This document shows positions 53,387 through 61,480 of a stretch of 64,000 bases of DNA, piece by piece. Each line of letters starts with the position of its first letter. The first letter of the stretch is position 1. Location of the stretch: assembly GCF_029760955.1 (NCBI RefSeq), contig NZ_CP121682.1, forward strand, positions 6,386,001 to 6,450,000. Direction: 5' to 3'. The DNA is from Streptomyces cathayae. Its GTDB lineage: Bacteria > Actinomycetota > Actinomycetes > Streptomycetales > Streptomycetaceae. The notes under the pieces were generated by a model that worked only from the letters and a program-made list of their open reading frames with translations, was not told the DNA's origin and ran no database searches. The position numbers and the translations under genes are program-made.

Positions 53387-54247
53387 TCAGCCGTAGCTGT
53401 AGAAGCCGGAGCCGCTCTTGCGGCCCAGACGGCCCGCGTCGACCATGCGCTGGAGCAGCGGGGGAGCGGCGTACAGCGGCTCCTTGTACTCCTCGTACAT
53501 CGAGTGCGCGACCGAGGCCACCGTGTCCAGGCCGATCAGGTCGGACAGCTTCAGCGGGCCCATCGGGTGGGCGCAGCCCATCTCCATGCCGTTGTCGATG
53601 TCCTCACGGCTGGCGATACCCGACTCGAACATCCGGATCGCGGAGAGCAGGTACGGGATCAGCAGCGCGTTCACCACGAACCCGGAACGGTCCTGGGCGT
53701 GGATCGCGTGCTTGCCCAGCACCTTCTCGGCGAAGATCTGCGCCCGGCTGATCGTGCCCTCGGAGGTGGTGAGCGCGGGGATCAGCTCGACCAGCTGCTG
53801 CACGGGGGCCGGGTTGAAGAAGTGGATGCCGATGACGTGGTCGGGCCGCGAGGTGGCGACCGCCAGCCTCACCAGCGGGATGGAGGAGGTGTTGGAGGCC
53901 AGGATCGCGTCCGGCCGGGTCACCACCTGATCGAGCACCTGGAAGATCTCCGTCTTGACCTGCTCGTTCTCGACGACGGCCTCGATCACCAGGTCGCGGT
54001 CGGCGAACTCGCCGAGGTCCGTGGTGAAGCTCAGCCGGGCCTGGGTGGCCTCCAGCTCCTCCGCCGTGATCTTGCCGCGCTCGGCTGCCTTGGTGAGGGA
54101 GTTGTACAGCCGGGTACGGCCGATCTCCAGGGCCTCGCCGGTGGTCTCCGCGACCATCACGTGCAGTCCGGCGCGCGCGCACACCTCGGCGATCCCCGCG
54201 CCCATCTGGCCGCAGCCCACCACTCCGACGCGTTCGATGTCGGTCAC
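53387..54247 (-). CDS. 3-hydroxybutyryl-CoA dehydrogenase
   Basis: 286 residues. The NAD-binding motif GVVGCGQMGAGIAEVCARAG opens the protein. The family signature IGIHFFNPAPVQQLVELIPA contains the catalytic His, and the C-terminal helical domain has GFVVNALLIPYLLSAIRMFE and GCAHPMGPLKLSDLIGLDTV. It oxidises or reduces 3-hydroxyacyl-CoA with NAD(P), in butyrate or fatty-acid metabolism and precursor supply. GTG start. Upstream lies an 11-bp tandem repeat. Confidence 0.94.
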   Translation of the reverse strand: MTDIERVGVVGCGQMGAGIAEVCARAGLHVMVAETTGEALEIGRTRLYNSLTKAAERGKITAEELEATQARLSFTTDLGEFADRDLVIEAVVENEQVKTEIFQVLDQVVTRPDAILASNTSSIPLVRLAVATSRPDHVIGIHFFNPAPVQQLVELIPALTTSEGTISRAQIFAEKVLGKHAIHAQDRSGFVVNALLIPYLLSAIRMFESGIASREDIDNGMEMGCAHPMGPLKLSDLIGLDTVASVAHSMYEEYKEPLYAAPPLLQRMVDAGRLGRKSGSGFYSYG

Positions 54248-54296
54248 ACCGTCCCCTTCGCTTCCCTGCGCGGTCCGTCTGCGCTGTCACGGCTCT

Positions 54297-54329
54297 GTTC
54301 TACCGCTGTTCTACCGCTGTCCTGCCGCT
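54297..54329. repeat. Three-copy 11-bp tandem repeat
   Basis: GTTCTACCGCT is repeated exactly twice (54297-54307, 54308-54318) and once with two changes (GTCCTGCCGCT, 54319-54329), between the dehydrogenase and the divergent DUF187 gene. Confidence 0.75.
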
Positions 54330-54511
54330 CTGTTCCACGGCTCGGCCCTGCGACTTCGCTCTGCGGCTCCGGCAGGGCCGCCGGTTCGCGGCGCCCTGCT
54401 CCGTTCGTGCACGCTACCCGGAAGTATCGATGATCGATCGTGCGGGTCGGGCATGCTGGGCACGGAACGGTCCGTGACCGGACGGATCGCGGCTTTTGTG
54501 ACGGGTGTGAA

Positions 54512-55771
54512 ATGGGACGAGTGTCACGCAGGGCGTTCGCGACGGCCGCGCTGTCGGCCGTGACGATGATGACGGCCGCCTCGGCCGGCCAGGCCCGGCC
54601 GGGGCCCGGTCCCTCGGGTGCGGCGGGGGGCCGGGGAGCGGCGGCGGGGGAGATGCGGGGCGTGTGGCTGGCGACCGTGGCCAACCGGGACTGGCCGTCG
54701 CGTCCGGGACTGAGCGCCGACCGGCAGCGGGCCGAGCTGATCGCCCACCTCGACACCGCCGTCCGCAACCGGCTCAACACCGTGATCCTCCAGGTACGGC
54801 CCACGGCCGACGCCCTGTGGCCGTCCCCGTACGAGCCCTGGTCCGCGTACCTCACCGGCACCCAGGGCACGCACCCCGGCTGGGACCCGCTGGGCACCGC
54901 CGTCACCGAGGCCCACGCCCGCGGCCTGGAACTGCACGCCTGGTTCAACCCGTACCGGGTCGCCCCGCACACCGACCCCACCCGGCTCGCCGCCACGCAC
55001 CCGGCCCGCCGGAACCCCGGCTGGGTGGTCCCGTACGGCGGGAAACTCCACTACAACCCCGGGCTGCCCGAGGTCCGCGCCTTCGTCGTGGACGCGATGC
55101 TCGACGCGGTACGCCGGTATCCCGTCGACGCGGTCCACTTCGACGACTACTTCTACCCGTACCCCGTGGCGGGGCAGGCCTTCGACGACGACGCCGCCTA
55201 CGACACCCACGGCGGCACCTTCCCCGACCGGGCGGCCTGGCGGCGGGACAACATCGACCGGCTGGTGCGCGAGACGGCGGCCCGCATCCGGGAGATCCGG
55301 CCCGGCACCCGCTTCGGCATCAGCCCCTTCGGGGTGTGGCGCAACGCGGCGACCGACCCTCTCGGCTCGGACACCCGGGCCGGTGTACAGACCTACGACG
55401 ACCTGCACGCCGACACCCGCCGGTGGGTGCGGGAGAACTGGATCGACTACATCTGTCCGCAGCTCTACTGGAACATCGGCTTCGCCGCCGCCGACTACGC
55501 GAAGCTGCTGGCCTGGTGGTCCGCGGTCGTGGAGGGTTCCGGGACACAGCTGTACGTGGGCGAGGCGCTCTACAAGGCGGGTGACCCGGCGCAGCCCGCC
55601 CCCTGGCAGGACCCGGCCGAGCTCTCCCGGCACCTCACCCTCGCCGAGAACCATCCGCAGGTGCGCGGGCACGTCTTCTTCGCCGCCCGGGAGCTGAGCA
55701 CCGATCCGATCGGCGCGATGGCGCGGGTGGTCGCCGACCACTACGGGCGGCCGGCGACACCTCCACGCTGA
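54512..55771 (+). CDS. Secreted DUF187/glycosyl-hydrolase-like protein, Tat-type signal
   Basis: 419 residues. The N-terminus MGRVSRRAFATAALSAVTMM has a twin arginine and a moderately hydrophobic stretch ending in ASA, so export by the Tat system is likely. The mature part is the GHL10/DUF187 barrel: RGVWLATVANRDWPS, ILQVRPTADALWPSPYEPWS, LHAWFNPYRVAPH, VDAVHFDDYFYPYP, FGISPFGVWRN, DYICPQLYWNIGFA. The two acidic residues in HFDDYFYP are plausible catalytic positions. In other bacteria such proteins cleave denuded peptidoglycan glycans (DigH type). The ATG at 54512 is preferred to a GTG at 54521. Confidence 0.87.
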   Translation: MGRVSRRAFATAALSAVTMMTAASAGQARPGPGPSGAAGGRGAAAGEMRGVWLATVANRDWPSRPGLSADRQRAELIAHLDTAVRNRLNTVILQVRPTADALWPSPYEPWSAYLTGTQGTHPGWDPLGTAVTEAHARGLELHAWFNPYRVAPHTDPTRLAATHPARRNPGWVVPYGGKLHYNPGLPEVRAFVVDAMLDAVRRYPVDAVHFDDYFYPYPVAGQAFDDDAAYDTHGGTFPDRAAWRRDNIDRLVRETAARIREIRPGTRFGISPFGVWRNAATDPLGSDTRAGVQTYDDLHADTRRWVRENWIDYICPQLYWNIGFAAADYAKLLAWWSAVVEGSGTQLYVGEALYKAGDPAQPAPWQDPAELSRHLTLAENHPQVRGHVFFAARELSTDPIGAMARVVADHYGRPATPPR

Positions 55772-55792
55772 TCCACCCCGGCGGTCGCCGGG

Positions 55793-55987
55793 CTATCGCT
55801 GACGGTTCCTGTGCCGGATCTCGGAATCGGGGCCGGGTGAGCACACGGCCTCGTGCCCGTCCTCGAAGCGGACCCGATAGGGCGGATCGCCCTTCTGGCC
55901 CATCACTTCGACGATCTCGGCCACCTTGTCGTGCTGACCGACCACCCTGCCGTGCTGGACAAGCTGGTCGCCCACGGTTGCGCGCAT
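55793..55987 (-). CDS. DUF1918 protein
   Basis: 64 residues, small beta-rich protein: MRATVGDQLVQHGRVVGQHD, KVAEIVEVMGQ, PPYRVRFEDGHEAVCSPGPD. The family occurs widely in Streptomyces with unknown function. The ATG at 55987 has GAGGAG 6-11 bases upstream. A single domain gene, transcribed toward the DUF187 gene. Confidence 0.83.
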   Translation of the reverse strand: MRATVGDQLVQHGRVVGQHDKVAEIVEVMGQKGDPPYRVRFEDGHEAVCSPGPDSEIRHRNRQR

Positions 55988-56163
55988 AGGGGTCTCCTCA
56001 CCAAGTGCGGGAGCAGCGGTCCGTGGCTCCGAGTCTACGGCCGAGCGGGCCGCCCGGCATGCTCCGCGCGGGAGCAGACCGCAGCCTGGCGTCCGTGCGC
56101 GAGCGGCCCGCCCACCGGGGCCTGCGCGGCGACGGGCCGAGCGTCCTTGATCCGTACATCCCC

Positions 56164-57159
56164 TCAGCCGCGCGCCCGCTGGGTGACGGCGATGCACACC
56201 AGCACGGCAGCCGCCGTCAGCGGGGCCGCCGCCGTCAGATGCTCGCCCAGGAGCAGCACCGACCACACCAGGGTGAGCAGCGGCTGGGCCAGCTGCAGCT
56301 GGCTGGCCCGGGGGATGCCGATCGCCGCCATGCCCCGGTACCAGACGACCAGCCCCAGGAACTGGGAACCCGCCGCCACCCACAACACCCCGGCCACACT
56401 GTGCACGGTCAGCCGCACCGGCTCGACGGCCAGCGCGAAGGCGGCGGCGGGCACGGTGAACGGCAGGCACAGCACCAGCGCCCAGCCGATCACCTGCCAT
56501 CCCGGCATCACCCTGGCCAGCCTGCCGCCCTCCGTGTATCCGGCCGCGCACACCAGCAGCGCCGCGAAGAGGTACAGGTCGGCCGTGGTCAGCGCGCCGC
56601 CGCTCTGCCGCACGGTGAAGACCAGCACCGCGACGGCACCCGCCGAAGCGGCCGCCCAGAAGGTGCGCGAGGGGCGGGAGCCGACGCGCAGGGCGGAGAA
56701 CACGGCGGTGGTGAGCGGGAGCAGCCCGACCACGACGGCCGCGTGCGCGGTGGTCGATGTCTGCAGGGCCAGCGTGGTCAGCAGGGGGAAACCGAGGACG
56801 ACGCCGACGGCGACCACGGCGAGCCCCGGCCAGTGCCGGCGGGCGGGCAGTGGCACACCTGACCACCGCGCCAGGCCCTTCCGGAGGCGCACAGGAACAC
56901 CTGCCGCTCCCGTCTCCAGAGCCCCGGCCCGCCTTCCCACCGTGAGCAGGCAGCCGCCCGCGATCAGTCCCGCCAGCACGCAGCGCACGGCCACCAGGGA
57001 CCAGGGCCCGAATCCCTCCAAACCCCAGGCGGTGGCCGGGAAGGTGAGCGAGAAGGCGATGACGCCGAGGGCGGCCTGCAGGGTCCCGAGGCCGGCGCGG
57101 TCCCGGCGCGTACGGACCGCTATCGGGTTCGCGGTAGTAGCGCTACTCTCTGCTCTCAT
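56164..57159 (-). CDS. EamA/DMT-family transporter
   Basis: 331 residues with about ten hydrophobic helices in two repeats: LGVIAFSLTFPATAWGLEGF, WSLVAVRCVLAGLIAGGCLL, AHAAVVVGLLPLTTAVFSAL, and later WVAAGSQFLGLVVWYRGMAA, LVWSVLLLGEHLTAAAPLTA. It is a drug/metabolite exporter type of unknown substrate. The ATG at 57159 overlaps the start codon of the divergent MocR gene, which therefore probably regulates it. Confidence 0.9.
   Translation of the reverse strand: MRAESSATTANPIAVRTRRDRAGLGTLQAALGVIAFSLTFPATAWGLEGFGPWSLVAVRCVLAGLIAGGCLLTVGRRAGALETGAAGVPVRLRKGLARWSGVPLPARRHWPGLAVVAVGVVLGFPLLTTLALQTSTTAHAAVVVGLLPLTTAVFSALRVGSRPSRTFWAAASAGAVAVLVFTVRQSGGALTTADLYLFAALLVCAAGYTEGGRLARVMPGWQVIGWALVLCLPFTVPAAAFALAVEPVRLTVHSVAGVLWVAAGSQFLGLVVWYRGMAAIGIPRASQLQLAQPLLTLVWSVLLLGEHLTAAAPLTAAAVLVCIAVTQRARG
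57136..57147. promoter_or_regulatory. Palindrome in the DMT/MocR divergent start region
   Basis: AGTAGCGCTACT is a perfect 12-bp palindrome 11 bases upstream of the MocR ATG and inside the start of the transporter gene. It overlaps TACTCT at 57144-57149, a candidate -10 for a leaderless mocR mRNA, and is a plausible autoregulatory operator. Confidence 0.5.
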
Positions 57160-58657
57160 GCATGAGCGTAGCAGCGGTGCTGATCTGGCGGATCGACTGC
57201 GGCGAGAGCTGGACCGCTACTCGCCGGGTGGAAAGCTCCCGTCGAGCCGGGCGCTCGTGGAGCGGTTCCGGGTGAGCCCCGTGACCGTCTCGCGGGCACT
57301 GGCTCAGCTCGCCGCCGAGGGGCTGGTGGTGACCCGGCCCGGCGCCGGCGCGTTCCGGGCCGCCCGCCCCGCGTCCCCGGCCCCCGCGGCCGGTGACACC
57401 TCCTGGCAGGAGGTCGCGCTCAGCGCCGAGGGCGCCGCCGATCTCGTCCCGCGCTCGGTCGACGCCTCCGGCGTCCTGGCCTCGCTCGCCGCCCCGGCGC
57501 CCGGCGTGATCGAGTTCAACGGCGGCTATCTGCACCCCTCGCTGCAGCCGGAGCGCGCGATGGCGGCGGCACTGTCCAGGGCCGGGCGCCGGCCGGGAGC
57601 CTGGGGGAGACCTCCGGTGGAAGGGCTGGTGGAGCTGCGCGAGTGGTTCGCGCGCAGCGTCGGAGGCGCGGTCACCGCGGCGGGGGTGCTGATCACCGCG
57701 GGTGGCCAGTCCGCGCTGACCACCGCCCTGCGCGCGCTCGCCCCGCCCGGCGCCCCCGTCCTCGTGGAGTCACCCACCTACCCCGGCATGCTGGCCGTCG
57801 CCCGTGCCGCCGGACTGCGACCGGTGCCCGTGCCCGTGGACGCGGACGGAGTACGACCGGAGCTGCTCGCCGACGCCTTCCGGGCCACCGGCGCCCGGGT
57901 CTTCGTCTGCCAGCCCCTGTTCCAGAACCCCACCGGTGCCGTACTCGCCCCCGAACGGCGCGGTGAGGTGCTGCGCATCGCACGCGAGGCGGGCGCGTTC
58001 ATCGTCGAGGACGACTTCGTCCGGCGCCTGGTCCACGAGGACGCGGGCCCCCTGCCCCGCCCGCTGGCCGCCGACGACCCCGACGGCGTCGTCGTCCACG
58101 TCTGCTCACTCACCAAGGCGACCTCGCCGAGCTTCCGGGTGAGCGCCCTCGTCGCGCACGGCCCGGTGCTGGAGCGGCTGCGCGCCATCCAGATCGTCGA
58201 CACCTTCTTCGTCCCCCGGCCCCTCCAGGAGGCCGCGCTGGAACTCGTGGGCTCGCCCGCCTGGCCGCGCCATCTCCGGTCGGTGTCCGCCGAGCTGAGG
58301 GCCCGCCGCGACACGATGACCACCGCGCTCCGGCTCCGTCTGCCCGAACTCGCCCTCCCGCACATCCCGGCGGGCGGCTACCACCTCTGGCTGTGCCTGC
58401 CCGACGGCACCGGGGGCACCTCCCGGGCTTTCGGCCCCGGAGGAGAGTCCGCGCTCACCGCGGCGGCCCTGCGCGCGGGCGTCGCCGTCACCCCCGGCCG
58501 CCCGTACTTCAGCGCCGAGCCCTCGGCCGCCCACCTGCGGCTGAGCTTCGCGGCGGTCGCGGGCACCGGGGAGATCGCGGAGGGCGTGCGGCGACTGCGT
58601 ACCGCATGCGACGAGGTGCTGGGACAGGTGGGGCAGGGGCGTCGGCACTTCGGGTGA
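57158..58657 (+). CDS. MocR/GntR-type regulator with aminotransferase-like domain
   Basis: 499 residues. A GntR winged helix (about 5-70, ADLADRLRRELDRYSPGGKL, ERFRVSPVTVSRALAQLAAE) is joined to a PLP-dependent aminotransferase-fold domain (VLITAGGQSALTTALRALAP, VFVCQPLFQNPTGAVLAPER, FIVEDDFVRRLVHEDAG). The PLP-binding lysine lies in VCSLTKATSPSFRVSALVAH. A palindromic insertion at 58410-58446 adds residues GTSRAFGPGG before ESALTAAALRAG. It probably controls the divergent DMT transporter in response to a PLP-linked or amino-acid effector. Confidence 0.9.
   Translation: MHERSSGADLADRLRRELDRYSPGGKLPSSRALVERFRVSPVTVSRALAQLAAEGLVVTRPGAGAFRAARPASPAPAAGDTSWQEVALSAEGAADLVPRSVDASGVLASLAAPAPGVIEFNGGYLHPSLQPERAMAAALSRAGRRPGAWGRPPVEGLVELREWFARSVGGAVTAAGVLITAGGQSALTTALRALAPPGAPVLVESPTYPGMLAVARAAGLRPVPVPVDADGVRPELLADAFRATGARVFVCQPLFQNPTGAVLAPERRGEVLRIAREAGAFIVEDDFVRRLVHEDAGPLPRPLAADDPDGVVVHVCSLTKATSPSFRVSALVAHGPVLERLRAIQIVDTFFVPRPLQEAALELVGSPAWPRHLRSVSAELRARRDTMTTALRLRLPELALPHIPAGGYHLWLCLPDGTGGTSRAFGPGGESALTAAALRAGVAVTPGRPYFSAEPSAAHLRLSFAAVAGTGEIAEGVRRLRTACDEVLGQVGQGRRHFG
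58410..58446. repeat. Palindromic mini-insertion within the mocR-type gene
   Basis: CCGGGG (58410-58415) pairs with CCCCGG (58435-58440), and within the loop GGGC pairs with GCCC around TTTCG. GGGGGCACCTCCC is the recognisable core. It adds low-complexity residues in frame at a surface position of the aminotransferase domain. Confidence 0.55.
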
Positions 58658-58761
58658 GTTGTCCGGCAGGTCCGGATCGAAGCCGTACAACCCGATGGAC
58701 TCCGGGTAACACCCTGGCCGTACCCCTTGATTTGCACACTTCAGGGACCGACCATCGCGGC

Positions 58762-59355
58762 ATGGCACTTCGGGTCACGTTCGTTGCCGCGGCGGGGAGC
58801 TCCTCGCGGCTGAACGAGCGTTTCGAGGACGACCGGCCACTCGACCAGGCCGGGTGGAGCGAGGTGCAGCGCGTCGCCCCTGAGCTGCTGCCACTCGCCG
58901 CGGCCGACCTGCGCTACTGCTCGCCGAACCCGCGCAGCCGTGCCACCGGGGACGGGCTCGGCTATGCCCCGCTGGTCCAGCTCGCCCTGCGCGACTGCGA
59001 CATGGGACGCTGGCGCGGGCTGACCCTGGGCGAGGCGATGGCCCGGGAGCCGGAGGCCGTGGACGCCTGGCTCGCCGACCCGCGGGCCACCGTGCACGGC
59101 GGGGAATCGCTGCTGGACTTCATCACCCGCGTGGGCGGCTGGCTGGACACCCGGCCGCTGGAGGAGAACTTCCGGGTCGTCGCGGTGGCCGAACCCTCCG
59201 TGATCCGCGCCGCGCTGGTGTACGCGCTGAAGGCACCGCCCGCGACCTACTGGAACATCGACGTCCGCGCGCTGTCGCGGGTCAGCGTCACCGGGCAGGC
59301 GGGCCGCTGGAGCCTGCGCATCGAAGGTGTCTCCCCTCAGCGCGCACGGATGTAG
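58762..59355 (+). CDS. Histidine phosphatase superfamily protein lacking catalytic histidines
   Basis: 197 residues. The fold is recognisable from LRYCSPNPRSRATGDGLGYA, RDCDMGRWRGLTLGEAMARE, HGGESLLDFITRVGGWLD. The normal N-terminal RHG motif is replaced by VAAAGSSSRLNERFEDDRPL, and the second catalytic histidine region reads AVAEPSVIRAALVYALKAPP where SHG is expected. It is therefore probably a non-catalytic relative, or uses other residues. Start ATG 58762. Its 3' end overlaps the convergent gene by 19 bases. Confidence 0.82.
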   Translation: MALRVTFVAAAGSSSRLNERFEDDRPLDQAGWSEVQRVAPELLPLAAADLRYCSPNPRSRATGDGLGYAPLVQLALRDCDMGRWRGLTLGEAMAREPEAVDAWLADPRATVHGGESLLDFITRVGGWLDTRPLEENFRVVAVAEPSVIRAALVYALKAPPATYWNIDVRALSRVSVTGQAGRWSLRIEGVSPQRARM

Positions 59356-59777
59356 CCGGTGTCCAGCTCCAGGTCCTTGGCCGGGCCGCGCACCCGCCAG
59401 AGGGTCCGCCAGCGGTCCTCGTCGTGGACGGTGAACTCGCCCCGGTAGAGGTCCGCGGCGCAGGGGTGCTCGGCGACGTACCGGCCCGTCGAGAGGTCCA
59501 GGTCGTGGAACGGCCGGCCGTCCGCGAACCGCACGTCCACCGTGCCGTCGGGACCGGGGAGGAAGCGCAGGGTGCGTTCGGCGGGCCGGGGGACGCCCTG
59601 CCAGGTGAAGGTGCCGGACTCCTGGTGCAGCAGGCCGCCGCCCTCGAGTGGGCTGAAAAGGGTGGTCCCCTCGAACCGCCCCAGGTGGCCGCTCGCGAGG
59701 TCCCGCACGGTCCGGGTCACCCGCCAGCGTCCGCCGAGGTAGGTGAGCGCGTGCGGTACTGGCCAGAACTCGTCCAT
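59337..59777 (-). CDS. Conserved protein, DUF6314-like
   Basis: 146 residues, soluble: VPHALTYLGGRWRVTRTVRD, GRFEGTTLFSPLEGGGLLHQ, ESGTFTWQG, and DLYRGEFTVHDEDRWRTLWR. The pattern suggests a lipocalin-like beta barrel. Widespread in actinobacteria without known function. The ATG at 59777 is chosen over longer in-frame starts. The gene ends within the 3' end of the histidine-phosphatase-like gene, with 19 overlapping bases. Confidence 0.72.
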   Translation of the reverse strand: MDEFWPVPHALTYLGGRWRVTRTVRDLASGHLGRFEGTTLFSPLEGGGLLHQESGTFTWQGVPRPAERTLRFLPGPDGTVDVRFADGRPFHDLDLSTGRYVAEHPCAADLYRGEFTVHDEDRWRTLWRVRGPAKDLELDTGYIRAR

Positions 59778-59948
59778 CCCGTTGCGTTCCCCCTCGTGTC
59801 CGTCGCCGCACGAACCATTGACGTGCTTCTGCCTTCTCCTGTCTTGCCGTTCGAAACCGGCCTCCGGAGGGAGAAGGGCAAGCGTACGACTTCTCGGGGG
59901 CGGGCCCGGTGCGAGGCCGAGGCCCGCACGGTGATCGGCCTCGGTGGC

Positions 59949-59983
59949 GTGCGGGCCGCCGTCACGGAGACGGCGGCCCGCAC
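59949..59983. terminator. Terminator downstream of the DoxX gene
   Basis: A perfect 15-bp stem (GTGCGGGCCGCCGTC and its complement) with loop ACGGA, 30 bases beyond the DoxX stop on the minus strand. Confidence 0.78.
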
Positions 59984-60012
59984 CCGACGCCGACCGGGAA
60001 CCACCCGCCGGG

Positions 60013-60567
60013 TCAGTGGCGCAGCAGCAGGGTGACACCGGCCACCACGACGCCGAGCACGACCGCGGCGCCGCCGTACGCGAGGCGGTGCGTGCGCAGC
60101 CAGGGCAGCAGCCGGTCCACGGCGATCCGGCCGGGGCCGGTCAGGGCGAGCGCCACCGCGGCCAGGGTGAGGAGCAGCTCGTACTCCACGCCCTCCGGGG
60201 CGAAGAAGCCGCCGCCCCACTTCACGGCGATCGCGTTGACCATCGTGCCGGCGACGGCCGCTGCGGCGAGCGGGGTGAACAGACCGAGCGCGAGGCCGAG
60301 CCCGCCGAGGGTCTCGGTGAGCCCGGCCACGACGGCGAACGCCTCGGGCGAGGGGTAGCCGAGGGACTCGAAGAACATCCCGGTGCCCTCGACGCCGCCT
60401 CCGCCGAACCAGCCGAACAGCTTCTGGGCGCCGTGCACGGCCATGGTCAGGCCGAGCACGAGACGCAGGACCAGCAGGCCGATGTCGTAGGCACGGGCGG
60501 GAGCGGCGGGGCCGTCCTGGCCGGTCGTGGCGGCGGCGGGGCGGGACAAGGTGGCGGAACTGGCCAT
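60013..60567 (-). CDS. DoxX-family membrane protein (MhqP-like)
   Basis: 184 residues with four membrane helices: YDIGLLVLRLVLGLTMAVHG, SPEAFAVVAGLTETLGGLGL, FTPLAAAAVAGTMVNAIAVK, YELLLTLAAVALALTGPGRI. AQKLFGWFGGGG is the DoxX signature. In Bacillus, DoxX-type MhqP is induced with hydrolases and dioxygenases by quinones. The ATG at 60567 gives MASSATLSRP. It is divergent from a carboxylesterase gene across a region with palindromic operators, suggesting shared MarR-type control. Confidence 0.87.
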   Translation of the reverse strand: MASSATLSRPAAATTGQDGPAAPARAYDIGLLVLRLVLGLTMAVHGAQKLFGWFGGGGVEGTGMFFESLGYPSPEAFAVVAGLTETLGGLGLALGLFTPLAAAAVAGTMVNAIAVKWGGGFFAPEGVEYELLLTLAAVALALTGPGRIAVDRLLPWLRTHRLAYGGAAVVLGVVVAGVTLLLRH

Positions 60568-60644
60568 GGGGGGACTCCTCGGAAGGGGACGGCGAAGACG
60601 GTGGGGGCGCCGCGCGGCACTGAGCGACGACCCGCCCCGGCAAA

Positions 60645-60695
60645 CTTGAAGCTTCAAGCTAAACCAACCATAGCCCTTGCTTCAACTTTCAAGCA
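60645..60695. promoter_or_regulatory. Operator region between DoxX and carboxylesterase genes
   Basis: CTTGAAGCTTCAAG at 60645-60658 is a perfect 14-bp palindrome. A related imperfect copy, TGCTT-CAACTTTC-AAGCA, lies at 60678-60695. AAGCTTGAA-type palindromes are typical MarR/MhqR-family sites. The repressor gene itself is not next to them. Confidence 0.6.
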
Positions 60696-60771
60696 GTGCG
60701 GGTACGCTCGACCGTGCTCGGCCCCGAGCCGAAACCCGTGTCCGCCCCACGCCGCCCAAGGAGCCGCCGCC

Positions 60772-61416
60772 ATGCCCCACACCGCCGCCCCCACGGTCAG
60801 CTGGTCCGTCGAACCCGACCGCAGGCCCGGCACGCCGCTGGTCGTCGCCCTGCACGGGCGGGGAGCGGACGAGGCGTCGTTCGCACAGCTCGCGCCGTAT
60901 CTGCCGCAGGAGGCCACGATGGCCTTCGTACGCGCCCCGCTGGCGGAGGGCGGCGGGTACGCGTGGTTCGCCAACCGGGGAATCGGGCGCCCCCTGCCGG
61001 ACTCCCTCGCGGCCACCGCCGGCTGGCTCTTCGACTGGCTCGACACCGAGGCCGCCGGCCACACGTCGGTCTCACTGCTCGGCTTCTCCGGCGGCATGGC
61101 CATGGCAGGCGGCCTGCTGCTCGCCCGCCCGGAGCGGTTCGCCGCCGCCGTCCTCCTGTCCGGCACCCTGCCGTGGGACGCGGGCCTGCCCGAGGAGCAG
61201 GGCCGCCTGACCGGGATGCCGGTCTTCTGGGGCCGGGACACCGCGGACCAGGTGATCCCCGCCGACCTCGTCACCCGGACCGGCACCTGGCTCCACGAGG
61301 ACTCCGGCGCCCGCCTCGAGGAGCGCCGCTACCCGGGCCAGGGTCACGCCATCGCCCTCCCGGAACTGACCGACGCCTCCGCCTTCCTGCGGCGCGCGTG
61401 GGAGAGCGAGGGCTGA
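60772..61416 (+). CDS. Phospholipase/carboxylesterase-type alpha/beta hydrolase (MhqD-like)
   Basis: 214 residues. The catalytic serine is in LLGFSGGMAMAGG (GxSxG), the oxyanion region in VVALHGRGADEASF, the Asp probably in DTADQVIP and the His in GQGHAIAL. This is the YodD/MhqD type small esterase. The ATG at 60772 (MPHTAAPTVSWSV) has AAGGAG upstream. Divergent to the DoxX gene; the pair resembles the Bacillus MhqR regulon for quinone/electrophile stress. Confidence 0.86.
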   Translation: MPHTAAPTVSWSVEPDRRPGTPLVVALHGRGADEASFAQLAPYLPQEATMAFVRAPLAEGGGYAWFANRGIGRPLPDSLAATAGWLFDWLDTEAAGHTSVSLLGFSGGMAMAGGLLLARPERFAAAVLLSGTLPWDAGLPEEQGRLTGMPVFWGRDTADQVIPADLVTRTGTWLHEDSGARLEERRYPGQGHAIALPELTDASAFLRRAWESEG

Positions 61417-61480
61417 GGGGCGGGGCCCGGGGCCGGGGGCGGTGGAGGGAGAGGGCGCGCCGCCGGCCTTCGCCGGGTCT

